64,000 nt of DNA from Gymnothorax reevesii. Taxonomy: Eukaryota > Chordata > Actinopteri > Anguilliformes > Muraenidae. Shown here piece by piece: positions 21,306-32,782 of the stretch. How positions within the stretch are numbered: position 1 is the first letter of the stretch; every line of letters starts with the position of its first letter. Where the stretch lies: NCBI GenBank assembly GCA_029721435.1, contig CM056574.1:77047501-77111500 (forward strand), given 5' to 3'. A program made the translations under genes and the position numbers. A model generated the notes under the pieces. It ran no database searches. It saw only the letters and a program-made list of their open reading frames with translations, and was not told where the DNA came from.

Positions 21306-21786
21306 TGTTATGGCCCCAATTTGTTATTACATTTATGACAGCAAAGGATGACAGACACAATTTTAAAACTTAAACAAATTTAATCAAACAAAGACTTTTA
21401 ACTAATCTACTATCTACTCTACTGACCAAGATTGATATATACAACAAAAAAATATTTACAGTCCCTTTTGTTGGTTTGCTTGGTGATGTTCCCGGTGAGG
21501 AAAATGCTCCAACACAGGCAAAAATCCACAAAAAGCTTCACAGGTCTTGAAAAGAGTGACAGGTCTGGTCAAATGTATCCTTCTGCTTGCAATTTCTCCT
21601 ATTACTCCACTCCCTCAATTTTCCTCCTTATATACTCTTTTGCAGACCCCTCCCACATTTAGACCTCTTTTTTAAAATTCTCTGGGACTCTGGGACATGC
21701 TCAAGACATGCCCAAACCTAGCTCCAGTCTGGGCTTAACATAAGAAAGGTCAATACTGCCATCTAGTGGCTTCTGTTCACATTACA
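21306..21786 (-). repeat. 5' LTR of the minus-strand Gypsy element
   Basis: 481 bp, the same family as 19377-19861. It differs by substitutions and a small deletion in the CTGGGAC region near 21685. Confidence 0.9.
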
Positions 21787-21886
21787 ATTTATTGTTGCGT
21801 ATTTGCAACATGAGCTTGGAGTGGGGTTAAGGGATTCCCCCTTGAGCTTCCCCTGTTGCCAGCTCACGAGCCACCACTGAATACTG

Positions 21887-22278
21887 CGTCACCTAGTGTT
21901 GACAATGTTTATACCTATGCAAATTTAAATTAAGGTCAAGCAATACAAGTCATCTACAGTCTCTAAACCTAGTCCACTCAAGCGTTATGAAATTATATTG
22001 ATGGGATTTCGAAGTTTGAATTACATTCAAATTTTACTGTATCATTATCCCAGTAATTTTGTTGCAGAGCTATCCCCTAACCCCGTTACCTCAGAAGATA
22101 GCAAAGAATTTGGACTCTTTGCGCTGTTTGTATTTAAGCCTCGGGCATTTTTTGGCAGCAACATTTTAAAAAATTTCTAATTCAGTCACGCATGAAATAC
22201 ATGAAGACATCGGCAGTTTGCAATGCAGCTAGCTTGTTGGGGTGCGTTGCACGTTTCAGTTTTTGAGAAATGTATCAC
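21887..22278. other. Unassigned intron
   Basis: No features were recognised. It ends with ATCAC (22274-22278), the left target duplication of the next element. Confidence 0.4.
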
Positions 22279-22822
22279 TGTTATGCCCTCGGGTCCGGGA
22301 ACGAGGCATAATAGAAACATTAGTAGCTCCTCTCTTTGGTAGGAAAATGTAGGCATAAGTAACACACATTTAGTGGCATGGCGGCTGTGTACTGTGATGG
22401 TGACTGGTTGGAGAAGTCGGGACGAAGCCTTGTGTCCTGATTGGGCCGTGGTTGGTCATGGGAGGGGTGTCCCTTTTAAATGGGCCACGATTAAAGATTT
22501 CTGGGGGCGATGTGCCAGAGCTTTGAAGTGACGGACGTCGTCACTAAATGCCTGCTTCCAAACAACCCTTATGCGCTGTATTTTTTTACTTTGTCACCCA
22601 CTACTGCCGTGCTTAATGAAATAAGATCACTATATTGAACTCAAGAACTAACCAACGCGGAGCCATTCGCTGGTTAAGCGGCAGCTTGAGCTGGCCCTGG
22701 AAAGCAACGGTGTCGTCGCGAGGGGAGGTAAGTCCCGGCTTTCCTTCCAGATTCACCAGTCCAGGCCAGCCTGCCTTCTTTTATAAGTGAAGTCATATCC
22801 CTAGACAGATGTGACCGTGACA
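22279..22822 (+). repeat. 5' LTR
   Basis: Starts TGTTATGCCCTCGGG and ends CGTGACA. It is 544 bp long. Confidence 0.95.
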
Positions 22823-22824
22823 AT

Positions 22825-22842
22825 TGGGGAGCTTCGTCCGGG
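22825..22842 (+). promoter_or_regulatory. Primer binding site
   Basis: TGGGGAGCTTCGTCCGGG begins two bases after the 5' LTR. It starts with TGG, as required for pairing with the CCA end of a tRNA, and resembles the proline-tRNA primer site with one extra base. The assignment to tRNA-Pro is inferred. Confidence 0.7.
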
Positions 22843-23779
22843 AGCTGAATATCAAACTGTTGAGTTAAGTTGTTAGCCAAACAGTTGGGGTCCTTTTGTG
22901 TATCTAAGCTAATTTAGCGCTCTGCGTCAAGTCGTGACGTGAGTGGCAAACTGATTAGTGATATTAATTCAATTCGTCACTGTGTAGTGGGTTTGTGATT
23001 TCGGGTACTTAACTTTAGGAGTAAGGTTTGGCTTGGCGTATATTTCCGCAAGTTTTCCATGTCGCGTTGTTTAGTTCAAATGGTAGTTAAATTTAACCAT
23101 AATTGTGTTGATAACTAGTATTGCAGGGTTGAAGAGTAAATGGGTGGTCGATAGCTTGGGTTAATTAAGGCTTGAAGCTGGCTGCAGGTGAGCGGAATCG
23201 CAGTAGTTTGCCTCTTGGTGCGGGCAGTTGAGTCCTCAGGCTAGTGCATGTGAGGGAATGCCTTTTCTGTGGGGTAAATTAGCATTGTTTCATTAGCGTG
23301 TTGCCAATTTTCTTTGCGTTTGGGAGTGTTTGCGACCTGGCCAGCCCCGAAATTTAATGATTGGTTTGGAAGGTTTGAGCAGGCTAGGCACAGGTTTGTA
23401 CATTTTTCTTGCGTGGGCCGCTGTTTGTGGTATTTGTGTTTTAAAACGAGTGTAAGAGTTGAGATGTCTCCTCTTCGGTTGTTGCTAAACGCTCTAATCG
23501 TCGCGTTATTGGCCCTCTCATAATATTTTGGGCATTTTTTTTGTGCAGCATGCCCATGTTTGGAGTGTTCATGTACATGTAGGCTACTTTTTGGATTTTC
23601 TTGTTTTGCAAGATAAGATTTGTGGTAGCCTATTGGGGGCACTGCAGTTTTGTCATAGCATTAGGTTTTTGTAGTCTCTGCAATTAGGTGAGTGTGTATA
23701 TGATACTATTATATATCTATTTTTGTATATTACTGGGCATTGGATTCCTCGGTGTGCGGTTGTTCCTACTTAACTGAAA
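22843..23779 (+). other. Element 5' leader
   Basis: This stretch of about 940 bp between the primer site and the Gag start has no long open frame in the sense direction. It is where packaging signals would lie, but none can be identified by reading. Confidence 0.5.
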
Positions 23780-26700
23780 ATGTCCTGTGACGGACTGGAC
23801 GTTGTTGAACAGTCTGTTGCGGAGATGGCATTGTCCTCTCGCCGCAAATTTCGGCAGCTCACTAAAGATCAGTTGTTACAGCTGGCGACTGAGCAAGAGG
23901 TGGAGGTGCCGGATGGTATACTGAAACCTGCTCTAGCTAAACTTATTGTTGCCACACTGGAGTTGAAAGAGTTGTGGGCTAATGAGGAGAGGGAAAATGT
24001 ACTTCGGGCAGAGAGAGATGAGCGTGAGTGCCGGGAGCGGTTGGCTCAGTTTGAGGTGGAGCGAACTCGAGCCGCTAAGGGGGTTCCTCTTTTGGAGTCT
24101 CGTTTTGACATACAGTCTGCTATATCTCTAATGCCCAAGTTTTCTGAGGAAGATGTTGATACTTTTTTTGACGCTTTTGAGGTGGTTGCTCGTGAATGTG
24201 ACTGGCCTGAAGCCAAGTGGCCATTATTGGTGCAGAGTGTTTTAAAGGGCAAGGCCCAGGTTGCTTTTGCTGCTCTGGATCCGCGGATGGGCTTGGAGTA
24301 TGATTCCTTAAAAATAGCGGTATTGTCTGCGTATGGCGGTGTCCCTGAGGCCTACCGGCAGCGATTCCGTACTGTCAAATGGCAGGACGGGGAGTCTTAT
24401 TTGGATTTTTCTCGAAAATTAGGGGTGGCAGGTGAGTGTTGGCTTAAGTCTACTGAGACTTATGATTTTGTACAATTGAAAGAGCTCGTGCTGTTGGAGC
24501 AGTTTAAGAACAGTGTGCCTCGAGCGGTTGAAATCTATCTTAGTGAGCAGGTCACTACTCTTTTGGAGGCAGCTCAAGCTGCAGATGCTCATGAGGTCAT
24601 TCATGTTGGGTCAGTGGGTTTAACTCGCCAAGGTGGTGGCGGGCGCACTGACCATGGCCAGGGTAGACAGAGCTTGGGTAAGGGCCTCCCTTATGGCGGT
24701 AAGGCGTGTGGGGCTTTGCAGCCTGGAGGGGGGAAGCCTATATCTGCTGTGGTTTGTCACCATTGTGGGGAACCTGGTCACATTAAGCCCTGTTGTCCTC
24801 AGCTTAAAAGGGACCGTGACATTATATGCCATGGTTGCCAACGGCCTGGTCATGTGAAATCCAAGTGTCCCCAGCGCTCCCAGCTGGAGAGTCGAGCTAA
24901 AGTGGTTGCGTTGGTGACCTCTTTGACGAAAGATGAGGCAGGAACAGGTTGGAATGGTTCCAGGGAGAGGCCCCCACTGAGCTATCAGCCTTTTACTTCT
25001 GTGGGGACTGTATCTGTGGTCCAGGGTGGAGAGGAAGTGTCCCCCACCATTTTGCGGGATACTGGTGCTGCACAGTCCCTCTTGTTGGAAGGAGTGGATG
25101 AGTTGCCTAGTGAGGGTTCTTCCCGGTCAGCACTCACTAAAGGTTTTGGCGGGCAGTACGACTGCGTTCCATTGCACACGGTTTATTTAAAATCTAATGT
25201 GGTTACCGGGCCAGTGACTGTTGGGGTGGTGCCTACACTACCTGTGCCAGGCATTAGCCTATTGTTGGGAAATGACTTAGCAGGGTGTGAGGTGTGTGTA
25301 ACTCCGGTGGTGGTCTCAGCTCCCCTGGAAGTCCAAGAAACACTGGAGTTGGAACAAGAACATCCAGAAGTGTTTACAGCATGTGTGGTTACACGTGCTC
25401 AGGCACATAAAGCTAAAGCCCAAGCTCGTGAGGCCTTGATTCCTGCAGATGAGGTGCGCTCTTCCCCACTGCCAATTGGGACAGAGGAGCCCGTTAGTTT
25501 GTTTGATACGGTTTTTGCGCAAACTGTGAGCCGAGAAGGGGCCTCTGCTGATAAAAGTTTGGGTCTCTCTTTGTCTTAAGTGGCAGATGCCACACACTTT
25601 TCTAGGGAGGTTTTGATCAAAGAGCAAAGCCAGGATCCTTTGCTGGCTCCCCTGTGGAAGCAGGCTGTGACGTTGGAAGAGAGTGAGAGCATTGCTGTTG
25701 GGGAATTTGTGGACTAAGGTATTCTCATGCGCAAGTGGCGGCCTGCAGATCGCCCGGCTGATGAGGATTGGTGGGTCCATGTGCAAATTGTAGTTCCGTC
25801 TAGCTTTCGGGGTGAGGTGTTGCGGTTAGCGCATGCGACCCCTTTCGCTGGTCATTTGGGGGTGAGGAAGACCTTGGCCCGCCTCCTAAAACATTTTTAT
25901 TGGCCCACGGTTCGCCGTGATGTGGTTAATTTTTGTCGTTCCTGCCATGCCTGTCAGATAGCGGGTAAGGCTGGTCACTCTCTCCCCGTTGCTCCGTTGC
26001 AGCCTACACCAGTGGTGGAGGCCCCATTTTCACGCGTAATTATTGACTGTGTTGGTCCTCTTCCCAAAACTAAGAAGGGTAATGAGTATTTATTGACCAT
26101 TATGGATGTGGCCACACGTGTCCCTGAGGCAGTGCCACTGCGTAGTATCCGTTCTTCTGTAGTCATTGAGGCGTTATTGCAATTTTTTTCAAGGTTTGGG
26201 CTCCCTAAGGAGGTTCAATCCGATCGCGGAACTAATTTTACTTCTGGAATATTCCAGAATATTATGTGCGAGTTGGGCATCACTCAGGTATTGTCCTCTG
26301 CTTACCACCCTGAGTCCCAGGGGGCCCTTGAAAGGTGTCATCAGACACTAAAGTCAATGGTGCGCACTTATTGTGTGGACTGCCCTAAAGACTGGGACGT
26401 AGCGATGCCTTTTCTTTTGTTTGCTATCCGTGATGCTGTGAATGAATCCACAGGGTTTAGTCCCTTTGAATTGGTTTATGGGCATGAAGTTCGGTGTCCG
26501 CTAAGCCTTATGCGGGAGCGACTCCTGGAGCCACATGCCCCTGGTGATATTTTGCAGTATGTCAATACCTTTCATGATCGGTTGAGTGCAGCCTGGAAGG
26601 TGGCTGCCCAGAATTTATAGGGGGCTAAGGAACGGATGAAAAGGCGTTATGATCGTAAGGCAGTGCAACGCTCCTTTGCTCCTGGGGACAAGGTCCTTGT

Positions 26701-27278
26701 CTTTACCCCAGTGGGTAAGGAAAGGCTTGGGACACGTTTTAGTGGACCCTTTATTGTAGTTCGGAAGGTTGGAACCTGCAATTATGTTATTAGTACACCC
26801 GAACGGCAGCAAAAGACTCGGCCTTGCCACGTCAACTTATTGAAATTGTATGTGGAGCGTGATCCAGCCAATCCTGTTGCGTGTATTGTAAAGGCTCCTC
26901 CGACCTGTGAGAGCGAAGGGGAGTGTTTAGCATCAGAACCAGTGTGTGCTAGGTTGAACAACTCTCAAGCATGTGAGCAGCTGCCAGATCAGCTGACACA
27001 TTTGTCAAAGGCTCAGGCCCAGGATTTGATTAACCTGGTGGCTGCTCATCCCTTCCTGTTTCATGATAGGCCAGGCTTAACCTCTTTAGTTGAGCATGAT
27101 GTGGATGTCGGTGGGGCCACCCCTATAAAGCAACCTCCTAACCGTTTGCCCCCTTTCAAGAAAGAGAAAGTTCATGAGGAGATTGACTATATGTTGAAGA
27201 TTGGGGCCATAGAGCCTGGTGGGTAAGCATGTGGCTGGAAAAGAGAATGTGGTAGCGGACGCATTATCCCGTCTCTGA
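23780..27278 (+). pseudogene. Gag-protease-integrase-(RT) polyprotein of Gmr1-like element, broken
   Basis: One reading frame runs from 23780 to 27223 and is interrupted by three stops (25577, 25715, 26618). Residues 1-599: an N-terminal helical part (KDQLLQLATEQEVEVPDGIL), a capsid part with SCAN-like wording at about 192-275 (AYRQRFRTVKWQDGESYLDF, LLEQFKNSVPRAVEIYL), two CCHC knuckles (C326-C329-H334-C339 and C350-C353-H358-C363) and the protease motif DTGA at 427-430. From 25727 comes integrase with a zinc-binding H-H-C-C set and a D,D(35)E triad (IIDCVGPL, QSDRGTNF, GALERCHQ). After 26636 there is a GPF-type integrase tail, then the RT start ending at GAIEPGG. A frame change at 27224 leads into a RNase H tail (VVADALSRL) ending at 27278. 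Confidence 0.9.
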
Positions 27279-27665
27279 CTGCTTTAAGACCTCTTTGAAG
27301 AGTGTGGTGTTGAGCTCCTCTTCTTGGGGTAATGTTTTCTAGTCTTTTCCTCTGTGTGGTCTGGGTTGAGTGTAGACTCTCTAGGCCAGTAGCAGAGTGG
27401 AATTGGGGCGGGGTTATAGCTTATTTAGACTCCCTAGGATGGTGACTACTGCTATATCATGATTTTGGGTAGGCTCAAAGCTATAGTGCTTTATTCTGGG
27501 TACACGTTTCGAGGTTTTAGAGGGGATTGTGAAATATAATATGGGAAAAAAAACACCAAAAAAAAAAAAAAAGGGGAATGTGTTTGGTAGAATCCTTACA
27601 TATGTTTATAAGGATTAGAGAGGGAAAATGTGGTTACAAAATTATATTAGTTTTTTTTTCTTTTT

Positions 27666-27679
27666 GAGGGGGGGAGGAC
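27666..27679 (+). promoter_or_regulatory. Polypurine tract
   Basis: GAGGGGGGGAGGAC lies directly before the 3' LTR, the expected site of plus-strand priming. An oligo-A run lies upstream (about 27545-27575). Confidence 0.8.
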
Positions 27680-28223
27680 TGTTATGCCCTCGGGTCCGGG
27701 AACGAGGCATAATAGAAAAATTAGTAGCTCCTCTCTTTGGTAGGAAAATGTAGGCATAAGTAACACACATTTAGTGGCATGGCGGCTGTGCACTGTGATG
27801 GTGACTGGTTGGAGAAGTCGGGACGATGCCTTGTGTCCTGATTGGGCCGTGGTTGGTCATGGGAGGGGTGTCCCTTTTAAATGGGCCACGATTAAAGATT
27901 TCTGTGGGCGATGTGCCAGAGCTTTGAAGTGACAGACGTCGTCACTAAATGCCTGCTTCCAAACAACCCGTATGCGCTGTATTTTTTTACTTTGTCACCC
28001 ACTACTGCCGTGCTTAATGAAATAAGATCACTATATTGAACTCAAGAACTAACCAACGCGGAGCTATTCGCCGGTGGACCGGCAGCTTGAGCTGGCCCTG
28101 GAATGCAGCGGTGCTGTTGCGAGGGGAGGTAAGTCCCGGCTTTCCTTCCAGATTCACCAGTCTAGGCCAGCCTGCCTTCTTTTATAAGTGAAGTCATATC
28201 CCTAGACAGACGTGACCGTGACA
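27680..28223 (+). repeat. 3' LTR
   Basis: 544 bp, matching the 5' LTR. The differences cluster in the segment near 28060-28125. Confidence 0.95.
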
Positions 28224-30404
28224 ATCACATTTACTCACGCATATATTTTATTGCCAATATTTTAGTAAATCATCACAAATAAACATCAAGTTTCAGCCAG
28301 AAAATTAGAAATTTCACAGGACAGGCTAAGGGGTGGGCTTTCATCCAGTCTCCAAGGGTCCTTGCACTGATCTAAGAACTTTTATTATCTCCTTTGAATA
28401 ATAAATGTTTTCTTATTTCCTCCAGAGGGGGGAGTCTAATTCTGATTTGGGCCATCTGTGCGGCCTGATCAAAGGCGCCACTAACCTTAAATCTGAGAGA
28501 GACGACCTAGTCTGGGAAGCTCGTACCCGACTTCCCATACTTTGGTCCATGCGTACTTCTATCTTAATGGTTTCATAATTCAGACTTTTAGCACGACCAT
28601 TTGTATGTAGCCCTTTTTCACCAGGTATGACTTTTCTGTCATTTTCTAAACTGTGTGTAACTTTTAATTGGGTAATGTTGACTTGTTAGATTTAAGCTCT
28701 TGCCTACCTGGCGAATAAACTATAGTTATTTCTTTAAACTTGTGTGGTCTCAGTGGCTCTTAACTCTTGTACACTCTTTCTAGCTACGTTACGCCGGAGA
28801 CTTAGGGGTTATGCTCAACCAAGGACTGACTGATCAGCAGCTTTGTGATGAGAATCGGTTTTAATTAAGTTGGATAGAAAACCTTGATCGATCTATGGAA
28901 AGGTTTTATGTATTGCTGGTTCTGGGGTTTTAGCCTGAAGGAAACCCATGGATGAAAAGTCGGTTATCTGTTAAAATTCCCTGAAGGAACCCACGGGCAT
29001 ACTGATCTGGGTTTGCTGTAATTCAAGCCAAAAGATGCAGTTGCAGTGATGGCTGACTTCCAATCCTCTGGTATTACCGACGAACCTAAGCTGCAGAGAT
29101 AATGCCAAACCCGGGGGCATATATTTTAGTGACGCAGGCTTGCCTTTACGAGTCCGGAGGGTAATCTGCCCGAGGTCCACGCAGGTGCTCCCAAAATTAC
29201 AAATTCTAATTCTAATTTGGAGTCAGATATTTAACGAGGATATAACTAAATTTGGTATTCTAAATGTATTATGGAGTCAGATTTGAAACGAGAGTAAACG
29301 TTGTAATCGTTATACTTAGTTTGCTTGAATCACTGATATATCTGACGTTTTCAGTGGCTGCGTGTGTCCCAACGTGTACAGGATTATTTGCAGCACGACA
29401 TTAAAGTTAGATGATTCCGTGATTTTGGCATAGCCCCGTTTTCGAACGGAGAACTACTGAGAATACCTCAGGTAAGTCTCACGCTGGGTCCAAGGCGGGG
29501 CACAGGCATGAAAGACTTAATTGACACGATCCATTGCCTCATAACAGTCGGAATCTACACGCGTAAACCTTCGCTCCTGGCTCCTCCGCCGTTGGTCGAG
29601 CTGTGTAAGTTCTACAGTGTCAATATAGGCATATATTACAAAATTACTTTGACCCAGAAGAAATCATGGCTAGAAGATAAGCCTGGTATCACAATGTAGG
29701 TAGAAATTAGACCTTTCATATGCTTTAACTTGTTTTGACCTACCACCCATCCATATGCTGATATGACCCTTGAAAGTTTACCCAAAATTCACTTTCCACC
29801 TGTGAATTTTCAGAAATTAGACAACACCTCCAGTATTGCAATGCTTGTTTCTATGATGCAATGTCATAGATATTAAATTAGTGCAGCTTTGCTTTTGAAA
29901 CTGATACATCATATTCCATAACATTGATTGTCAAAGTTGGTTAGAGAGAAAAAAGTTGTTGCTTTAGATTGTGACTCCTATGGTGGACATAAAGTTTATT
30001 AGGTTGTAATTTTTGATATTGAATGTATTTTTCATTCCTGAAGATTTCATGTGGCTATCTCCTGCAACCACAAAGTTCTACGGCTAAAAAAAAATGCTGA
30101 AAAAAATTTAAAAGCTTGAAATTTCACCACAACCTTATTTACTTTGAGGGCCTACAAGTCAGAAATTATTCATAGAGTGAAGGTGAAGTTTCATTGTCAT
30201 CCGAAAAAATCAACTAATTTGGAGGGGGTTAGGTGGAAGGCACTGACTGATGTTTCATGGACTGACCCCCATAACGATCATAAAACAGCAGTGTGAGGAA
30301 ACTGTGAGTGTGAGGAAATGGAGCAATGCACATACAAAGATGGTTTCTGCAGTGCTTTCATACAAAGATTTGTAGAACAGCCAATGACAGCTCGCCAGCC
30401 TTAC
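28224..30404. other. DSCAM intron, no clear feature
   Basis: No gene was recognised. An AATAAA followed by TTGTGTGGTCTCAGTGG near 28716-28755 has an LTR-like flavour but no partner copy in the window. The ORF at 29508-29699 has no recognisable family. Confidence 0.35.
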
Positions 30405-30533
30405 CGGATTTGTTCTTGCACTCAATGTCATAGCCAGTGATGGGGCTGTTTCCATCGAAGCCCATGGTCCAGCGAAGGGCGATTGTCCGATCCCGTACCT
30501 CCCGGATCTCCACTTCAGGAGGGTCTGGGGGTT
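30405..30533 (-). CDS. dscam: DSCAM exon: N-terminal half of FN3 domain 1
   Basis: 129-bp exon: acceptor TTTTTAG before 30533 and donor GTAAGG after 30405. The two entry bases complete a Glu codon, then [40 protein letters not shown] and KS. It carries the FN3 hallmark Trp (LRW) and the PITGYDIE strand. It ends in phase 1. No disruption is present. Confidence 0.95.
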
Positions 30534-30604
30534 CTAAAAAGCACAGGCTGAATTATCAAAAACCAATCAGAGATGCAAAACCTAGTCATCTAAGCATTTA
30601 GGGA

Positions 30605-31312
30605 TCATTACTTCATGACCTACGCTACTGCATCGCCAGCTGGTCTGTGACAGGTTCTACTATCCTGAAACCAGTTGAGCTCCTGTACAAAAAAGCACTT
30701 AAAATTCTAGACAAAAAACCTTTTTATTATCATCATTGCAACATCTTAGTGAAATATAATTTGCTGAGTTTTCTTAATTTTTTTGTAAATTTTCCTCTGT
30801 ACGTTTAATATATAAAGTGCTTCATGGCTTGGCGCCACCCCCACTAAAAGAGTTTATTTCATTAAGACAGACGAGGACCACTAGAGCAATTACTAACAGG
30901 GACTGTGTGGTTCCCTATAGGAAAACCACTTTCAGTCAGAACGCCCTGTCTATTAAAGAGACTGCAATTGGGAACACACTACCCTCATCCATAAAGGAAT
31001 GTTCCACTCTGACCACCTTCAAAAGCCTCTTGAAGGTGTGTTTCAGAGCCAATCAAACGTGCAACCACCTTTAATGCCTTAACTGCTGCTGTTACTGTAT
31101 TGCTCTATGTTTTAACATATATTTGTAATGTATTTTAATGTTGTGTGTGTTTGTTTTAACATTTTCGTAATGTAACACCAACCTGCCTTGAGGACTCCAG
31201 ATGGAAATTAGCTTTTTGGCTGTAATCTGGCATATTTACATGTACTGCGGTGCATGTTCATTAATATGCATTGACCTGCCTTAAAAATAAAATTAAAAAA
31301 TAAATAAATTAC
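30605..31312 (+). mobile_element. LINE 3' end, 5'-truncated
   Basis: The translated pieces read as the C-terminal part of a non-LTR reverse transcriptase: near 30610-30780 a broken portion with SWSVTGSTILKPVELLYKKA, then 30817-31074 (85 codons) with MLHGLAPPPLKEFISLRQ and a run through PYRKTTFSQNALSIKETAIG and KECSTLTTFKSLLK. This is typical of fish Rex1/Babar-type or other jockey-group LINEs; the exact clade is uncertain. The 3' end near 31280-31312 is A-rich (TAAAAATAAAATTAAAAAA). Frameshifts near 30780-30815 make it non-functional. Confidence 0.7.
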
Positions 31313-31546
31313 TTGAATTATTCCTCGACAATAGGTAACCTTGCACTATTACCTTAATGATCTCCCTTTTGGTACAATAGATTATATTGTACCATTCGCT
31401 GAAGGATTAATTAGGATGATAAATCCCCTTGCACAATTTGCTGTGCAATTTGGTCAGTACATTTGATTACCTTGTGCTGTGAGATGAATACTACTTTGGT
31501 TAGTGCAACAGATTATCGTGGGCAAGCTACACCATAACCTGGGAGA
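31313..31546. repeat. Degenerate tandem units resembling the exon-intron edge at 32246
   Basis: GATTACCTTG(T/C)(G/A)CTGT-AG-TGAAT occurs at about 31467 and at the real exon edge (32240), and a weaker version (GTAACCTTGCACTATTACCTTAATGAT) lies at 31335. AGTGCAACAGATTA at 31502 also matches AGTGCAGCAGATTA at 32231. The resemblance is visible but degraded. Confidence 0.4.
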
Positions 31547-32504
<958 letters not shown>

Positions 32505-32585
32505 TCAAAGTTCCAGCCATAATTTTGATCAATCTTTTTAATAGATAAGGAGAATTGATGAAATTGAAACCTGCTAGTATTTCAC

Positions 32586-32782
32586 CTGCAGGGTGGATAT
32601 GACCTCATCTGCCACCTCCTTCACGGAGACGACGTAGCGGCTCATCTCTGGGTTGATGATGCGGTCTTCTTTCTCCCAGCGCACCATGATGGGCTTTTCG
32701 CCGTGCGCTGTGCAGCTCATCTCCTTCCTCTGCCCCTGAGTGGCCAGCGTGGTATTTGGGTATGAGGTGATCATGGCAGGGA
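32586..32782 (-). CDS. dscam: DSCAM exon: N-terminal half of Ig domain 9
   Basis: 197-bp exon: acceptor CTCCCCAACAG before 32782 and donor GTGAAA after 32586. The phase-1 entry is followed by [60 protein letters not shown] and ISTLQ. It has the first Ig cysteine (MSCTAHG) and the core Trp (VRWEKED). It ends in phase 0 and joins the ILPTVRED exon directly. Confidence 0.95.

Larger units (their letters stand above)
19377..21786 (-). mobile_element. Ty3/Gypsy LTR retrotransposon, internally deleted
   Basis: LTRs of 485 bp (19377-19861) and 481 bp (21306-21786) flank 1,444 bp of interior. ATTT occurs immediately outside both ends (19373-19376 and 21787-21790), a 4-bp target duplication. The element reads on the minus strand, so the right copy is the 5' LTR. 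A purine tract (GGAATGGAGG as read on the minus strand, 19862-19871) abuts the 3' LTR. Just inside the 5' LTR, a minus-strand GGGGCTCAAGTCCGGGAG (about 21283-21300) resembles a proline-tRNA primer site, but the usual initial TGG is altered. Gag, protease and integrase are missing. Confidence 0.9.
18428..21884. mobile_element. Inverted-repeat DNA element, interrupted by a Gypsy element
   Basis: Left end near 18428: GGCGACTTGTGAACTGGCAA then TAGGGGAAGCTCAA. The reverse complement of 21848-21884 reads GTGGCTCGTGAGCTGGCAAC then AGGGGAAGCTCAA. These are terminal inverted repeats of about 35 bp. A Gypsy element of 2,410 bp sits inside, so the original element was about 1.05 kb and non-autonomous. 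Confidence 0.6.
22279..28223 (+). mobile_element. Gmr1-like Ty3/Gypsy retrotransposon (integrase before RT), non-autonomous
   Basis: The 5,945-bp element has 544-bp LTRs at both ends (22279-22822 and 27680-28223) and a perfect 5-bp target duplication ATCAC (22274-22278 and 28224-28228). The interior reads Gag, protease, integrase, then a short RT start and a RNase H end. Integrase upstream of RT is the Copia-like domain order known among Gypsy-like elements only for the Gmr1 group described from deuterostomes such as cod. Most of RT and RNase H is deleted, so this copy cannot move by itself. By eye about 18 of 544 positions differ between its LTRs, pointing to a moderately recent insertion. 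Confidence 0.9.

Noticed and set aside
23241..23642. 133-codon minus-strand frame in the Gypsy leader
   Set aside because: It is antisense to the retrotransposon leader and has no recognisable motif.
28400..29470. Possible lone LTR or retroviral end (AATAAA then TTGTGTGGTCTCAGTGG, near 28716)
   Set aside because: No second copy, no TG...CA boundaries or target duplication could be found, so it is left unassigned.
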